Below are positions 18,400-29,395 of a DNA stretch of 64,000 nucleotides, piece by piece. The translations under genes and the position numbers were made by a program. The stretch is from Siderastrea siderea. Lineage: Eukaryota; Cnidaria; Anthozoa; Scleractinia; Rhizangiidae. A model generated the notes under the pieces. The model was not told where the DNA came from and ran no database searches. It saw nothing but the letters and a program-made list of their open reading frames with translations. The DNA lies in assembly GCA_964030785.1 (NCBI GenBank), contig OZ034970.1, positions 18,162,911 through 18,226,910 of the forward strand. Direction: 5' to 3'. How positions within the stretch are numbered: the stretch's first letter is position 1; each line of letters begins with the position of its first letter.

Positions 18400-20489
18400 A
18401 TCTTATTCAGAGCTCTACACCCATTTTACCGTTATTGGCATCGTAACGCATTTTATTCTCCACGAAGCTATAGTAAACTCTTCGGTAATTATTTTGTTAG
18501 CTACCAGGTTATTAGAAATGGAAGCAAAGTAGCTATGCTTACCTGATGGTGGGTGGGTATATGATGGGTACATGATGGGTACATGATGGGTTACCGATGA
18601 TCGGTGGGTACATTCAAACACGTGCTGCAAAATCACAGTCGCTATGACGAAATCCCACTTGAGGATAAACGAATGCAGCCCCCGAGCTTTATTGTCTTCT
18701 CCTTCACTTAGCTCATTAAGCGTGTGTCTGTGCAGTACTTAGTCTATTTCCATCTCTTTCGAAACTACGAGAAGTTTTCACCTGGAGCGCTAGCATTAGA
18801 ATTAAACTATTTAGCTTGTAATGAGATCTCGTCGTTTGTGAAAGCGCTTTGTTTTCGCTTTGTCTTCGCAGCGACAAAATGAGATCTATGATCAAACTCT
18901 TGTCGCGATGCGTGTTTGAAAGAGTATGCACTTTGGCTTGCAGTCAAAATACAGACGTTAACAAATAGGTCATAAGGCATAAAAAAATTCATGCCAGCTG
19001 GAAACTAAAACTGTTCACAATGCCACAGTTTGAGTCGATTTCGTCAAAAAGGACATCTTTATGGGGACATCGTTCGCTGAAAATTTGGCCAAAAGCTGCT
19101 TTTTCACCGACAAAGTTGTTGGCAACATCTACCAGATTTAAAGCATCAGCAGTTTAAAAAGTATTCTTGAAGTTACAAGGTTTTAAAAAATTCAAACATT
19201 TCGACAGCTAAGCTACAAATTTCGGACCTGTTTTACCTAACTCTCGTAAACGTTTACGTCGCGTTTGTCAGTCGGTTGGTGAGATAAATATAATTTTGTT
19301 CCTTAGAATTGTGTTACAACGGTGGGGTTAAAGCTCGCAGCAAATACACAGCAGTCGCTTAGCTATTAAAGGTATTAAGGTCCTTCACAGTCTTAAGCTA
19401 TACTGCCAGGGTAAGGGTGATATGGGTGAAGAAAGACATTGGCGAGGACCCTGGACGACTGTGCGGTGGACTAGTAGATTTTTGAAGCCAACTTGCCCGA
19501 TGGCTAGTGACTCAACTCAACGGATGTAGAACCCTAGTAAAGGTTGTGAAATTATACAGGGCACTTTTATTAGCATCAGAATTCAAGACCGATTGTTGCA
19601 CATTAATTTGTTTTAATTATATATTTTTTGGGACATTAATTGTGACGTTTTTTTTTTACTTCTCTTCCAAAAACTCTGGGGGGGGGGTCGAGGCCCCTCT
19701 GCCCCTCCCCCTGCTACGGGCCTGTATTGATCGCGATCAAGAGCAGGTACACGAAAGACAATGAACGTCAGCATTAAAGTGATTGAGGCCTTATTCAATA
19801 ATCACTCTTTTATTATTTATTTATTTCTTTCTTTCTTTCTTTCTTTCTTTCTTTATTTATTTATTTACTTTGTGGCATTTTTCAGGTACGCACGTGCGTA
19901 CGGGCTCGTACCAGACGTCACTGTAACGTTTGAATAAACTATTTTGCTTGCAAGGCTCGCACTATGGCAAAAGGACACTTTTAATCAGGCCAATAATTAG
20001 TCCGCAATAAAGAGCTACCTCATAGGGAGAGGTAGAATTTTATTAACACTGACTATGTATCTCGAAAATGACCTTTTTGTTTGGGCTTCTGTTTATAAGC
20101 AATATACATCAGCATTATGGGCTCCTGGTATCAGTCTATGAGCGCCGTTTGTAACATTAATGTCACATTTTTTACTTATCGTTTACATATTTTTTTAAAC
20201 TTTAAGTTATTTCACATGAATTTATTATCGCATATACTGCTACAAACATTTTTGTCATGTATACTAGTTAACCATCAACTTCTTTTTGTTATATCCTTCA
20301 GTGAAGAACAGTAGTTGTACTAGTTGTGGCCTGATTAAAAGTAACCTTTTGCCGTAGTGCCAGCCTTGCAATCAAAATAGTTTAATTAATGTTGACAGGC
20401 CAAACGCGACTCCTACTGATCGAGATGTTGTATCTGACCTTCAGGGTCTATCTCTGACGAGTATATCTTGAAATATTTGTCTAAGGAAT
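18400..20489. other. Intergenic, no genes recognised
   Basis: It holds a TTTC/TTTA microsatellite (about 19805-19868), a G tract near 19677-19687 and a short TGATGGGTA repeat (18545-18605). Open frames here are short and featureless. Confidence 0.5.
19805..19868. repeat. (TTTC)n/(TTTA)n microsatellite
   Basis: Simple tetranucleotide repeat, TTTA units flanking a run of TTTC units. Confidence 0.9.
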
Positions 20490-20990
20490 GGTTGATTTTC
20501 TAACTGTTGGACTATTGAAGGAAAAACTCCGTTCTGGAAACAGTGGTTTGAAAAAGGGATTTACTTGGTGCAAGATCTATTGGATAACGATAGTAATTTT
20601 TTATCACTGCAGAAAGTTTAAGACTGAGTTAACTACCTGCACTACTTCCAACTCATTGCTATTTCCAGTGATTTAAAACGAACTGAGTTTCAAACCAAAA
20701 CCACATCGGAGGATCTTTCAAATAATCCAACTACATTTCAGTTAACCCAAGGTCTTAGTATAGCACGGCCTAAAATGCGATGTAAAGATTACTACAAACT
20801 TTTTAACAATTCCTGTGTAACTGAAACAACACGTGTAAAAACTTGGAAACAACAACAATTTCGTAACTCTTTTACCCACTGGAAAGACAACTTTGCAAAA
20901 ATGTGCAGAATAACCAAGGACAACAAACTTAGACAATTTCTTTTGAAGCTTATGCGTAAAATAATTGTCACAAAAAAGAACTTCTGAAAT
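20490..20990 (+). pseudogene. L1/Tx1-like retrotransposon C-terminal fragment
   Basis: Across two frames it reads PFWKQWFEKGIYLVQDLLD and FLSLQ, then (20775-20985) MRCKDYYKLFNN, TWKQQQFRNSFTHWKDNF and LRQFLLKLM. These blocks match the region after the reverse transcriptase of L1/Tx1-like elements (the WYKNGI..V.DLL...G segment and the terminal helical segment). At least one frameshift and a stop interrupt it. The 5' part is absent, and it stops about 40 bp before the PLE-A 3' end. Confidence 0.6.
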
Positions 20991-21146
20991 TTAAAATTAC
21001 CGCAGGCGATCAATGTACCCTCGGCTCAAACCACGATTCCATTGTCATTAAAGATGTGTTTATTGTTCATCGTGGTGTAAGATAGGAAAGATGGACGTTT
21101 ATCCGTTTTTCTTACGATGGAATCGCTTTGAGTTGTTGATCGCGAC

Positions 21147-21179
21147 GTTTCGACTGCAATACTGCTAGTCTTCATCATG
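21147..21179 (-). ncRNA. Hammerhead-like core at PLE-A 3' end
   Basis: On the minus strand, AUGAUGA is followed by one unpaired A, a 4-bp stem GACU/AGUC closed further by GCA/UGC, and then GAAAC. This matches the CUGANGA...stem II...GAAA architecture known from PLEs, with A for C at the first core position, which would be expected to impair cleavage. Stems I and III were not folded. Confidence 0.45.
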
Positions 21180-21399
21180 CGATGAGGTCGATCGTTTACG
21201 TGTCGCTATTTGTAGCATGTTGGTTCGCTGTTATTGGTGCATTACGATCCTCATTATTATTCCGACTATTAGATGTTGTTCCCTTACAGGTCCGCTTTGT
21301 GGTTGATCGGCTGTTGTGTTTTTTTATCGTAGGTATCCAAGCTTCAGGCATTTCGATTCCACTATCTCTATTGATGTTCTTAGGATGAAGTCTTATATG

Positions 21400-21690
21400 G
21401 ATAGCCTCATTGACCCTACGTGTGTACCAGTGAGGGACACGATAAATAAACTTAACTTCTTTCCAAATAGGAAGGTGCCCCGTTTCGTTAGCGCGCTCCG
21501 AAACTGCGGCGGTTTGCGTACGAGCAAGCCGTATATCTCTGTCGTGTTCTTTTATCCTGTCTTGCATCGCTCTCCCTGTTTCCCCGATGTATACTTTACC
21601 GCACTCACATGGAATTTTTGATTTGAAGACCTTGTTGTTGAAGGCAGCTGCGAAGAACCTCTGATACACCTTTTATGTAGGGTAAAACCG
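21400..21690 (-). pseudogene. PLE-A GIY-YIG endonuclease domain
   Basis: The frame contains KIPCECGKVYIGETGRAMQD (VYIG being the GIY-YIG equivalent), RIKEHDRDIR and ERANETGH. These are the catalytic landmarks of the PLE endonuclease at the C-terminus. The domain is readable in one frame but its RT partner is broken. Confidence 0.8.
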
Positions 21691-22141
21691 CAGTAGATTT
21701 AAATTCCTGCGTAGGTTCTTTGTGGGCCGTTGGCCGTGTTGTCTTTGTGAGCTTTCGTACAATGAAGAAGAATATCCGTTTGAAACAAGTACCGATGATA
21801 AATGTTTCTTTTCTTCAGCGATGACGGATGGTTTTGTTGTGAGGTGTTTGACTCGATCGTATAGACACTTTTATTGTTAAAACAATACCACGTTTCGCTG
21901 ACTGAGGATGGTGTGAATCATAGTCTAGGTATTGGTCAGTGTGGGTGGGCTTTCTGTAAACACTGGTGGTGAGAAGACCGTCTGAATCCCTTGAAACTGA
22001 CGTGTCGAGAAAGGGAATAGTGTTATCTTTCTCGATTTCCATGGTAAAACGAATAGTAGGCTGTTGACTGTTTAGATGTTGTAAAAAGCCGTCTACATAG
22101 TCTTTACCTAAGACTGCATATTTGTACTGATGATTTTCCGT

Positions 22142-22176
22142 GTATAAATTAATTAATTAATTAAATAATTAATTAA
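22142..22176. repeat. (AATT)n low-complexity tract in PLE-A
   Basis: Repeated AATT units interrupt PLE-A exactly where the catalytic YVDD motif should be. The plus-strand copy PLE-C retains YVDD at the same place. Confidence 0.8.
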
Positions 22177-22399
22177 AAAAATGAATGTCGCTTCCAGATC
22201 TTAGGTTTATAGGTCGCTGTTGCTATCGCCCGTTCCTCGAACTCTTCCATGTAAAGGTTAGCAATACGAGGTAACCGCGGCGACGGGGCTCCCCATAGCT
22301 GCTCCGTCTTTTTGTTCGTAAGTCGACCCGTTGTATTGGAAATACGTGAATCTTAAGACAAAGTTTAAAAGTGTCGATAATTGTCGGTATGGAATTTGT

Positions 22400-23340
22400 C
22401 GGTATGGAAGTACTTAAGGAAGGCTGCAAACTGGAAACCAGTGTTTACCGTAAGCCAACAAATACTGGCCTACTGCTCCATCACCAAAGCCATGTTGATA
22501 AAAGGTACAAGAAATCGCTAATCAAGACCATGGTAAACCGTGCTTTCGGCCTGTCATCCACACGGGAGGCTTTCGCAACTGAATGTGATCGCCTTAAGTC
22601 CTGTTAAGTTGATGTTTGCAAACCTCAAGTACCCTGAGAGCCTCGTCAACTCTACCATCTCTCACTTTGTTACCTCAGTGATGTCTGGAGATCCCGATGT
22701 GCCAGCTCAACTACCTGTCAACGAAAATGCTGTTCACCGCGTAGTACTGCCATTTAAAGATCAAAAGTCGGCTTATGCGGTGAAAAAACAACTATCCGAC
22801 CTGAGCAAGAGAATCGATCACACTCTTCAACCAGTGTTTAGGAGCCGCAAAATTGGTGAAGACCTTAAGATGCGTGAGCCCAAACCGCCCTTAGTTAACC
22901 AACAATGCGTGGTGTACAATTATCAATGTGATCTGTGCGATGCAGAGTATGTCGGCTATACTAGCCGGTATTTACACCAACGTATTGACGAACACCGTTT
23001 TTCAGCAATCGGCAAGCACCTCAAGAACGACCACGGCATTAAAACCATCGGCGACCTAACAGTAACTTTTCCGTCCTCAAGAAGTGTAACGGAAAACTAG
23101 ACTGTTTAATTTACGAAATGTTATTTATAAAGAAGAAGAAACCAATCTTGAACACGCAATCGGACTCTACCCGCGCAAAACTATTTATTTAGACATACTT
23201 ACCACGCACACACACTTAATTACACGCCAAATATGTTACTTATTGTTTACTTTTTTACACCTCACCCTGTATATATTAACTCATTTATATTTTATTTTCT
23301 CACTTGAAAATGATGTCATGTAGACATCGAAACGTATTTT
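22400..23340 (+). mobile_element. Penelope-like element copy B (PLE-B), 5'-truncated, inside PLE-A
   Basis: It starts in the RT thumb (KLETSVYRKPTNTGLLLHHQ), shifts frame near 22600, then continues through YPESLVNSTISHF to a GIY-YIG domain (VVYNYQCDLCDAEYVGYTSR, QRIDEH, GKHLKNDHG) ending at the stop near 23100. The 3' tail ends in GACATCGAAACGT at about 23335. It belongs to a different PLE subfamily from A and C. Diverged copies of the PLE-A sequence CTTAAG...AAAGTTTAAAAG flank it (22352-22371, 23358-23380), as expected of a target-site duplication. Confidence 0.8.
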
Positions 23341-23863
23341 TTTCGCTCACTTTTATTCTTAAGTGCGTAAAGTTTAAAAGGTCGGCAATTTGTGTAGGTG
23401 TAATGTTTGTACGGTCGGCAAGACCAGGATCGTTCTCTAGTTTGCATAATGCGGCCTTTACGGCACCTTCGATCGGCACGTTCGCAAATAACGATTCTAC
23501 GTCAAAAGATACCATGACTTCGTTTTCTTGTATTCGCTCATGGCTGATGGTAGACACAAAATGAGTAGAGCTGGTAACTGTGAAGTCTGATTTGCCGGTC
23601 AACGGGAACAGGATGTCAGCTAAGTGAGCCGATAAATCGTAAGCGAACGTATTTACACACGATACAATGGGTCTTAGTGGTATCTCGGGCTTGTGTATCT
23701 TAGGTAGACCATATATCCTAGGTGGCTGTTTGTGCCTAGGTTTGATTTTGTTGTAGACAGTTTCTGAAAGATTTCCACTTCGTTTTAAGCTAACAAGCTT
23801 TTTAGAAAGTTTTCGGCTAAGATCGGTCCGTTGGGTCTTTATTGCCCCCGCGGGGAGAGGCAA
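23300..23863 (-). pseudogene. PLE-A reverse transcriptase fingers/palm segment
   Basis: Contains RKLSKKLVSLKRSG, the PLE-diagnostic PRIYGLPKIHKP, PLRPIVSCVNTFAYDLSAHL and the RT motif A strand MVSFDVESLFANVPIEGA. It is intact over 187 codons, cut at the 3' side by PLE-B and at the 5' side by unrelated sequence near 23865. Confidence 0.85.
23303..23333 (+). ncRNA. Hammerhead-like core at PLE-B 3' end
   Basis: CUUGAAAAU is followed by a perfect 6-bp stem GAUGUC/GACAUC with loop AUGUA, then GAAAC. The second half fits a hammerhead stem II plus GAAAC. The CUGANGA half is degraded, so it is probably inactive. Confidence 0.4.
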
Positions 23864-23874
23864 AATCCCGAGGA

Positions 23875-25411
23875 GGCGTCCTTATAGGTCGCGCGTATAT
23901 AAAGTAAAGTGAAGTAAAGTACTTACAGTCAAAATATGCAGTTCGTATACATACCAGATCAAATCTCGATTTGCCAGAACAGGGGACCCAAGGAATCGGT
24001 GGGTAATGGTGACGTTTCATCACCAAACACCCGAACGGAATAAATGGGTAATGATGACGTAGCATCAGTAGATGCCCGAAGGGAATATATGGGTAATGTG
24101 ACGGTGTCAGCAAAATAAAAAATCGCTATCTAGGGGGTGCACGGTATTCATAGAAAACGCGTGGGTTGTTTTACCGTCAGTCACACTGCGAGCACTTCGT
24201 TACCGCACGTGTGTTCAGTATATAAATCCCGCAGAGCAGCTGTTTTGAAGGCCGGAGAGATACTGTAGTTTTTATTTGCGTTTGTCTCATTTTATTCCCA
24301 TAGAAAACCAACGTAAATTCTCTGACCACGAAAGTAATAGTTCGAGTTTCCTAAGAAATTTTGGAGCGAGATACGCTGCGTGAGACTATTGGTCAGGCAC
24401 GAACAAATCACTGATTGGAAAAGATGTGTTACGAATCACTTTCAGGGACTGAAAGACTCGGTCCACGAACAACCAAGCATTGCTTTGAGAACGAGAGAAT
24501 CTCAACACCAGTAAACCCTACAGACATCAGTTATGTTTTTAACTAGCGAAAAAAATTGCGTTACAAGATTGTGTTAGGTCGCGTGGAAACACAACAACTC
24601 TAGCACCTCCCCTCAGAAATAGCTCATGGAAACAGTGAATTTCTCGTGAAATTTCTAGGTCTAGTTTTTCAGTTTTCCCATGCTTGCAAGTTGAGCCGCG
24701 ACCTCAATATTTATAACTTTTCAGGTTAATACATTTCGAGATATTTTGGGAGACTACATATGAAATTTCAGTACATTAACAAAAATAGCCGCTTTTGCAA
24801 TTTTACTTGATTGATTTCGGATTCATTTCATGCAGCTGATTGTCTCTGTGAAAAATTTCGCTTGTGATGTAAGAAATGCGTCCGAGAAAGCGCACTTTGT
24901 ATCAAAAGTTGCGTTCGTGGTACTTTACATTGCCTATATGCAAATTATTTCCGTGTCGCGGGAAGTTGCTCTCCCGCATTTTAGTGCAATTTCCCCCTGA
25001 ATTTTCCACTACAATGTTTGTTCTAATAAAGAACTTAGATTATCGAAAGAATAAAGGTTTTATTGCAGCAATATGGGACGAACAAATCGTTTTATTTTAC
25101 CACGCATTACTGTTTATATTTTGAAACACGCGACCCGCGCAATTAGCTTCATGTTTATTTTCTTGCTGCTTATTGTTCTTCTATTGTCCCTCATTCAATT
25201 GATACGTTCCACTAAATTGCACCCAAACAGTACCCAAACACAAAGAAGTTCCATCGATGACAGAAAAAATAGAGTTCATTTGCATTAGCGATCGACGTGT
25301 TTCAATAGGCGCGATTCCGTAATGTCATGAAACCTCTTTATAGCACTGGAGTGAGTGCCAATCTCAACTTGGCCTGCTTCTGCAGAAAAAAAATCTAAAA
25401 CTTAAATTATA
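23875..25411. other. ~1.5-kb insertion interrupting PLE-A
   Basis: It separates the PLE-A N-terminal piece from the RT piece. It contains three degenerate units beginning TGGGTAATG at 23998-24105 and a TATA-like TATATAAATC near 24218. No transposase or RT is recognised. Confidence 0.5.
23998..24105. repeat. Three ~46-bp degenerate tandem units
   Basis: Units begin TGGGTAATG(G/A)TGACGT and end CCCGAA(C/G)GGAATA. The third is truncated. Confidence 0.65.
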
Positions 25412-25890
25412 CTACAGAAAAACATATACCACACAAGAGTTTTTAAGTAAATCAAGAAAAAGGAAACCTTCAAAATCAATAAATATGTTCACAAAAACTC
25501 TTAACAGCGGGGGCAGTTGTATGTATGGACCTGTTTTAATAAGTATTTTCATTTTATCATGGTATGTGTTGGTGTTCAAGACTACACTGGCGCGACCTTT
25601 GTCCGCTGGTAGAATCATAATAGAGTCGTCTTGTTTCACGTTAGGCTTGGGCGGTTTAGCCTGTTGAAGGATGTTGTTAACAGTTCTCCTTATGGTGTCT
25701 GCTTGTTCTGAGTCAAGTCAAGCGTTCTTATGGCCGATTCAACTTTGGCGACTATTTCAGTGGCTGGAATGTTAGTTGGTGTTACTGCGAAATTCAACCC
25801 TTTCTCTAGTAATGATACCTAAGCATCGCTGAGGGGCCGTGACGATAAGTTAATAACCCATTTATTTCTGTCGACTTGAGGTATTTGATT
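25412..25890 (-). pseudogene. PLE-A N-terminal segment
   Basis: Minus-strand frames show KWVINLSSRPLSDA, FAVTPTNIPATEIVAKVESA, then IRRTVNNILQQA and DDSIMILPADKGRASVVLNT. These are the pre-RT and RT1 blocks of PLEs. At least one stop and one frameshift are present. Confidence 0.75.
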
Positions 25891-25974
25891 CAGTTAACGT
25901 AAGGTGTCCTAGAAACAGAAGCCCGTTTCAACGCAACAACAACGCAAGTTTAACCCTAACCCTAATATTTCAGT

Positions 25975-27150
25975 GCAATGTCATTGAAGATGTGTTTATT
26001 GTTCATCGTGGTGTAAGATAGGAAAGATGAACGTTAATTCGTTTGTCATGTCTGAATCCCGTCTGAAATATGGGCGCACAGCCCTAAGGTTGATTCGTCG
26101 CGACGAGCATTGCTCAAGTAAGCTTGCTCGGTACAACAACCACCTCACCTTTCTTACAAGGTGTATTAAGAGCCACACTGTTCCACGAGATCTTCGGGTC
26201 AAGCCACCAGTTCCAACTAAAGGCGCTCGCAGAGTAGCCGAACTAGCCTCTATGAGGTTCCTGAGGGAGAGAATACGACTTACTCAGAGAGCTAAGGGAG
26301 ATGCGAAAAGAGAAACTGAATCCAGAGTTTGAGGAACGGGCGATAGCAACAGCGACCTATAAACCTAAGATCCGGAAGCGATATGTAGATGACACTTTTA
26401 CAATCTTAGGTACAGACTATGTAGACGACTTTTTACAACATCTAAACAGTCAACAGCCTACTATTCGTTTTACCATGGAAATCGAGAAAGATAACACTAT
26501 TCCCGTTCTCGACAAGTCAGTTTCAAGGGATTCAGACGGTCTTCTCACTACCATCAAACGGATATCCCGCACGGATATCCTTCTTCATTTGTACGAAAGC
26601 TCACAAAGACAACAAGGCCAACAGCCAACAAAGAACCTACACAGGAATTTGAATTAATTGCGGTTCTACCCTACATAAAAGGTGTATCAGAGGTTCTTCG
26701 CCGCTGCCTACAACAACAAGGCGTACGCACTGTCTTCCAATCAGGCTCAACTCTTACGTTTCACTTAGTGCGACCGAAAGACGCCCTTGAACCAACTAAA
26801 CAAGACAGTGTCCTCTATAAAATTCCATGTGAGTGCAGCAAAGTAGACATCGGGGAAACAGGGACAGCGATGCAAGAAAGGATGAAAGAACACGACTGAG
26901 ATATACGGCTTGCTCGTACGCAAACCTCCGTAGTTTCCGAGCACGCTAACGAAACGGGCTACGGTTTATTGATCGTGACCCTCACTGGTACACATGTAGG
27001 GTCTAAGAGGCTATCAACATAAGACTTCATCCTTATAACATCAATAGAGATAGTGGCAGTCGAAACGTCGCCATCAACAACCTTAAAGCGATTCCATCGT
27101 GAGACAAACAAATAAACATTCATCTTTCTCCTATGATTCCATTATTCACA
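25975..27150 (+). mobile_element. Penelope-like element copy C (PLE-C), internally deleted
   Basis: The same subfamily as PLE-A, in opposite orientation and head-to-head with it. 26120-26300 encodes the N-terminal block HLTFLTRCIK...VPRDLRVKPP. An internal deletion then joins it (about 26320) to the RT palm with intact RYVDDTF and the thumb. A second deletion follows near 26555, then a decayed GIY-YIG region (about 26820-26960, with a stop after KEHD), then a deletion into CAGTCGAAACGTCG (27056-27070). Its 5' and 3' ends carry inverted copies of a ~50-bp segment (see findings). Confidence 0.75.
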
Positions 27151-27552
27151 CCCTCACGGAATGCTCTGTAACAATGTCAATTTATACTAGCTTTTTGAAG
27201 TGGTTTAATTATACGAATAATGTAGACAATGTAAGCGTTAAGCCCTCAACTGAACAAATCTTATTTCACCTGAAAGAGGCAAATTCCAATTTGTCCACGG
27301 CCTCTTTTCTCTTATTGTTTGTAAGCAATATCTTGTAAAGCGCATTTGAATGCTACAGAATTACAGAGGAAAATCGAAACGCATTGGAAAATTGAAAATG
27401 TCTTAACTCCATTAAAATTTATCAATTTACTTATTTTTTATTTACTTAGTTTTAAATTTGCCGCCTGTATGTGTATCAATAACATATATTCAATGTAAAG
27501 TTGTATGTTTGTTTTGTACTGCAATGTACCCCCCTTTCAACACTTTCACACA
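27151..27552. other. Unassigned AT-rich sequence
   Basis: It lies between PLE-C and the large foldback element. Nothing is recognised. Confidence 0.4.
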
Positions 27553-28133
27553 CATCCGAAATGAAAAAGAAAAAACAAAATACCTAAATACTTCAAAATA
27601 TAATTAAAATACAAGAAAAATATAAAAATAAAGCGAGAATTGAATATTTGACTCTCTTGCGAACCAATAAATAAATAACGAGAAATTTATCACTTTACAA
27701 TGATCATATGGTCTCTGTGGAACACTCTTATTTGCCGTTTGATTTTTTGTTTGGCATAAAAATACAAATGTTTTTGCACATAGCGATATTTATATTGCAA
27801 CCAAAATGCAACTGACAGACCGGTATATCAGAGGATCGGAACCACTTGTACTTCCCAAGATGTTGATTTCTCGCACGAAAATAAAATCTGGCACTATTCT
27901 ACGCTCATTGCATGAAAATTCGAGGAGCTATTGGTACTCGAGGAGATGCAGCCATGCCTGTACAAAACAAGATATTAAAAAGATTATTCTTTCTGTGGTT
28001 CTTAAGTGAGCAGAACAGCCGCGAAATGAAGCGACCATAAACCCGGGATAATTTCGGGAAAAAACGGTTTTGGAAAAGAATTTGAATCACTTGAATAGTA
28101 AATTTAAGACAAATTTTGTATATCCAAGGAAGA

Positions 28134-28452
28134 AAGGCGCTGTTACAATAGGCAATTTTTCTTGCAACTTGTCCCACAATTTTGTTGCGCCGTTGCGAGA
28201 CAAGTTACGTGCAACGTTGCCTAGTGTAACACCTCTACGCAACGCTGGAAAAATTCGTTGCAGCGTTGCGAGGATCGTTGCGAAAAGTAGAAAACTAACT
28301 TGTACTTCTCGCTACGATTGCGGCAACAAAGATGTTGCGAGACATGTTCATTTCAGGGTATGTTACACTGGGCAATTTTTCCTGCAACATGTATCGCAAC
28401 AAAATTGCGAGACAAGTTGCAAAAAAAAAATGCCTAGTGTAACAGCGCCTTA
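28134..28452. repeat. MITE, AAGGCGCTGTTACA ends
   Basis: Inverted ends AAGGCGCTGTTACAATAGGC and GCCTAGTGTAACAGCGCCTT. The interior is rich in GTTGCGAGACA and GCAACGTTG palindromic motifs. It is nested in the large foldback element. Confidence 0.8.
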
Positions 28453-29264
28453 ACATACAAAAACCTCAAATCAAAGGCATCCTGTGGTGAGCTCGTGAAG
28501 TAAGTAAGATACTGGGTCAGGTGCTTGATATTGTGTGTTATGAAGTGTATAGAGTTGTTGCAAATACAGTGTAACGCATGTTGCCGTTGAACGATTTCAT
28601 TCGTTTGTTTTTGTTGTATTTTAGTGTTGTTCATTGAGGAAAGAGTGTTTCTTTAAGGAAGACTGTAATACCAAGTAAAAGTTTATTAACAATAACTGTA
28701 ATCTAAGGTACATTTCTTTGTGAACGCAACTGTACTGCACAATTGAATGTCAGTGTGTACATACATGTACTATTGTACTTTGGAGTATTAATGAAAAACA
28801 GGACGAAATAAAGTTTGTTTGTCCATTGAATCTGCTGGATCTTTTTTTCACTTGACATGCATATTTGAAGCTCACTCCCAAGGACAGAAAGTAGTATCCA
28901 AAGAAATAATGACAAAGTAAAAGACAATAAATGACGAGGAACTCACCTCTACTCCGTTAATCGAACTCACAAAATGGCTACGTGATCAAGCACATGTGCT
29001 GATTTGCCGAAGACATGTACCGAACACCGATATACCACGTGACATACCGAACGTCTTTCATTGGTAGCCGAATTCACGAGTGCTTCTGCCGAACTTGAGA
29101 CGATCTTTTTACGCCTGACAAATTCTATTGTTTACGCGTGACATCCTGAAACCCCCAGCGATAACGAGAGCTCTTCACGAGCTAAAAAGGAAAACTACTT
29201 GAACGTTTCATGGGAAGCTCTGTAGGTTCCGCAGTTTCGCTGTCTTAATTGCAACAGATTTATA

Positions 29265-29395
29265 GCATAGTGAACAGAGGTGTATACATTCGATAATAGA
29301 CTGACCAAAAGATATTATAGATGTCTAGATATTAGCATAGTGAACAGTGATGTATACATTGGATAATAGACTGACCGAAGGATATTACAGATAAG
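29265..29395. repeat. Tandem duplication of ~67 bp
   Basis: The unit TTAGCATAGTGAACAG...GTATACATT...GATAATAGACTGACC...GATATTA occurs twice back to back with a few substitutions. Confidence 0.8.

Larger units (their letters stand above)
21035..25900 (-). mobile_element. Penelope-like element copy A (PLE-A), broken and interrupted
   Basis: The minus-strand order of pieces follows a PLE: N-terminal region with NLSSRPLSDA and ILPADKGR (25880-25412); an insertion; RT fingers/palm with PPRIYGLPKIHKPEIPLRPI and SFDVESLFANVP (23863-23300); PLE-B inserted; RT palm with DGAAMGSPV (about 22320-22250); a low-complexity AATTAATT disruption; RT thumb (22100-21815); GIY-YIG endonuclease (21690-21400); and a 3' end with a hammerhead-like motif (21179-21147). 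Stops and frame changes make it inactive. Order and motifs identify the family firmly. Exact ends are uncertain. Confidence 0.8.

Noticed and set aside
28070..28453. 127-codon open frame, Cys- and Arg-rich
   Set aside because: It coincides with a MITE and its GTTGCGAGACA repeats; no start context or family motif.
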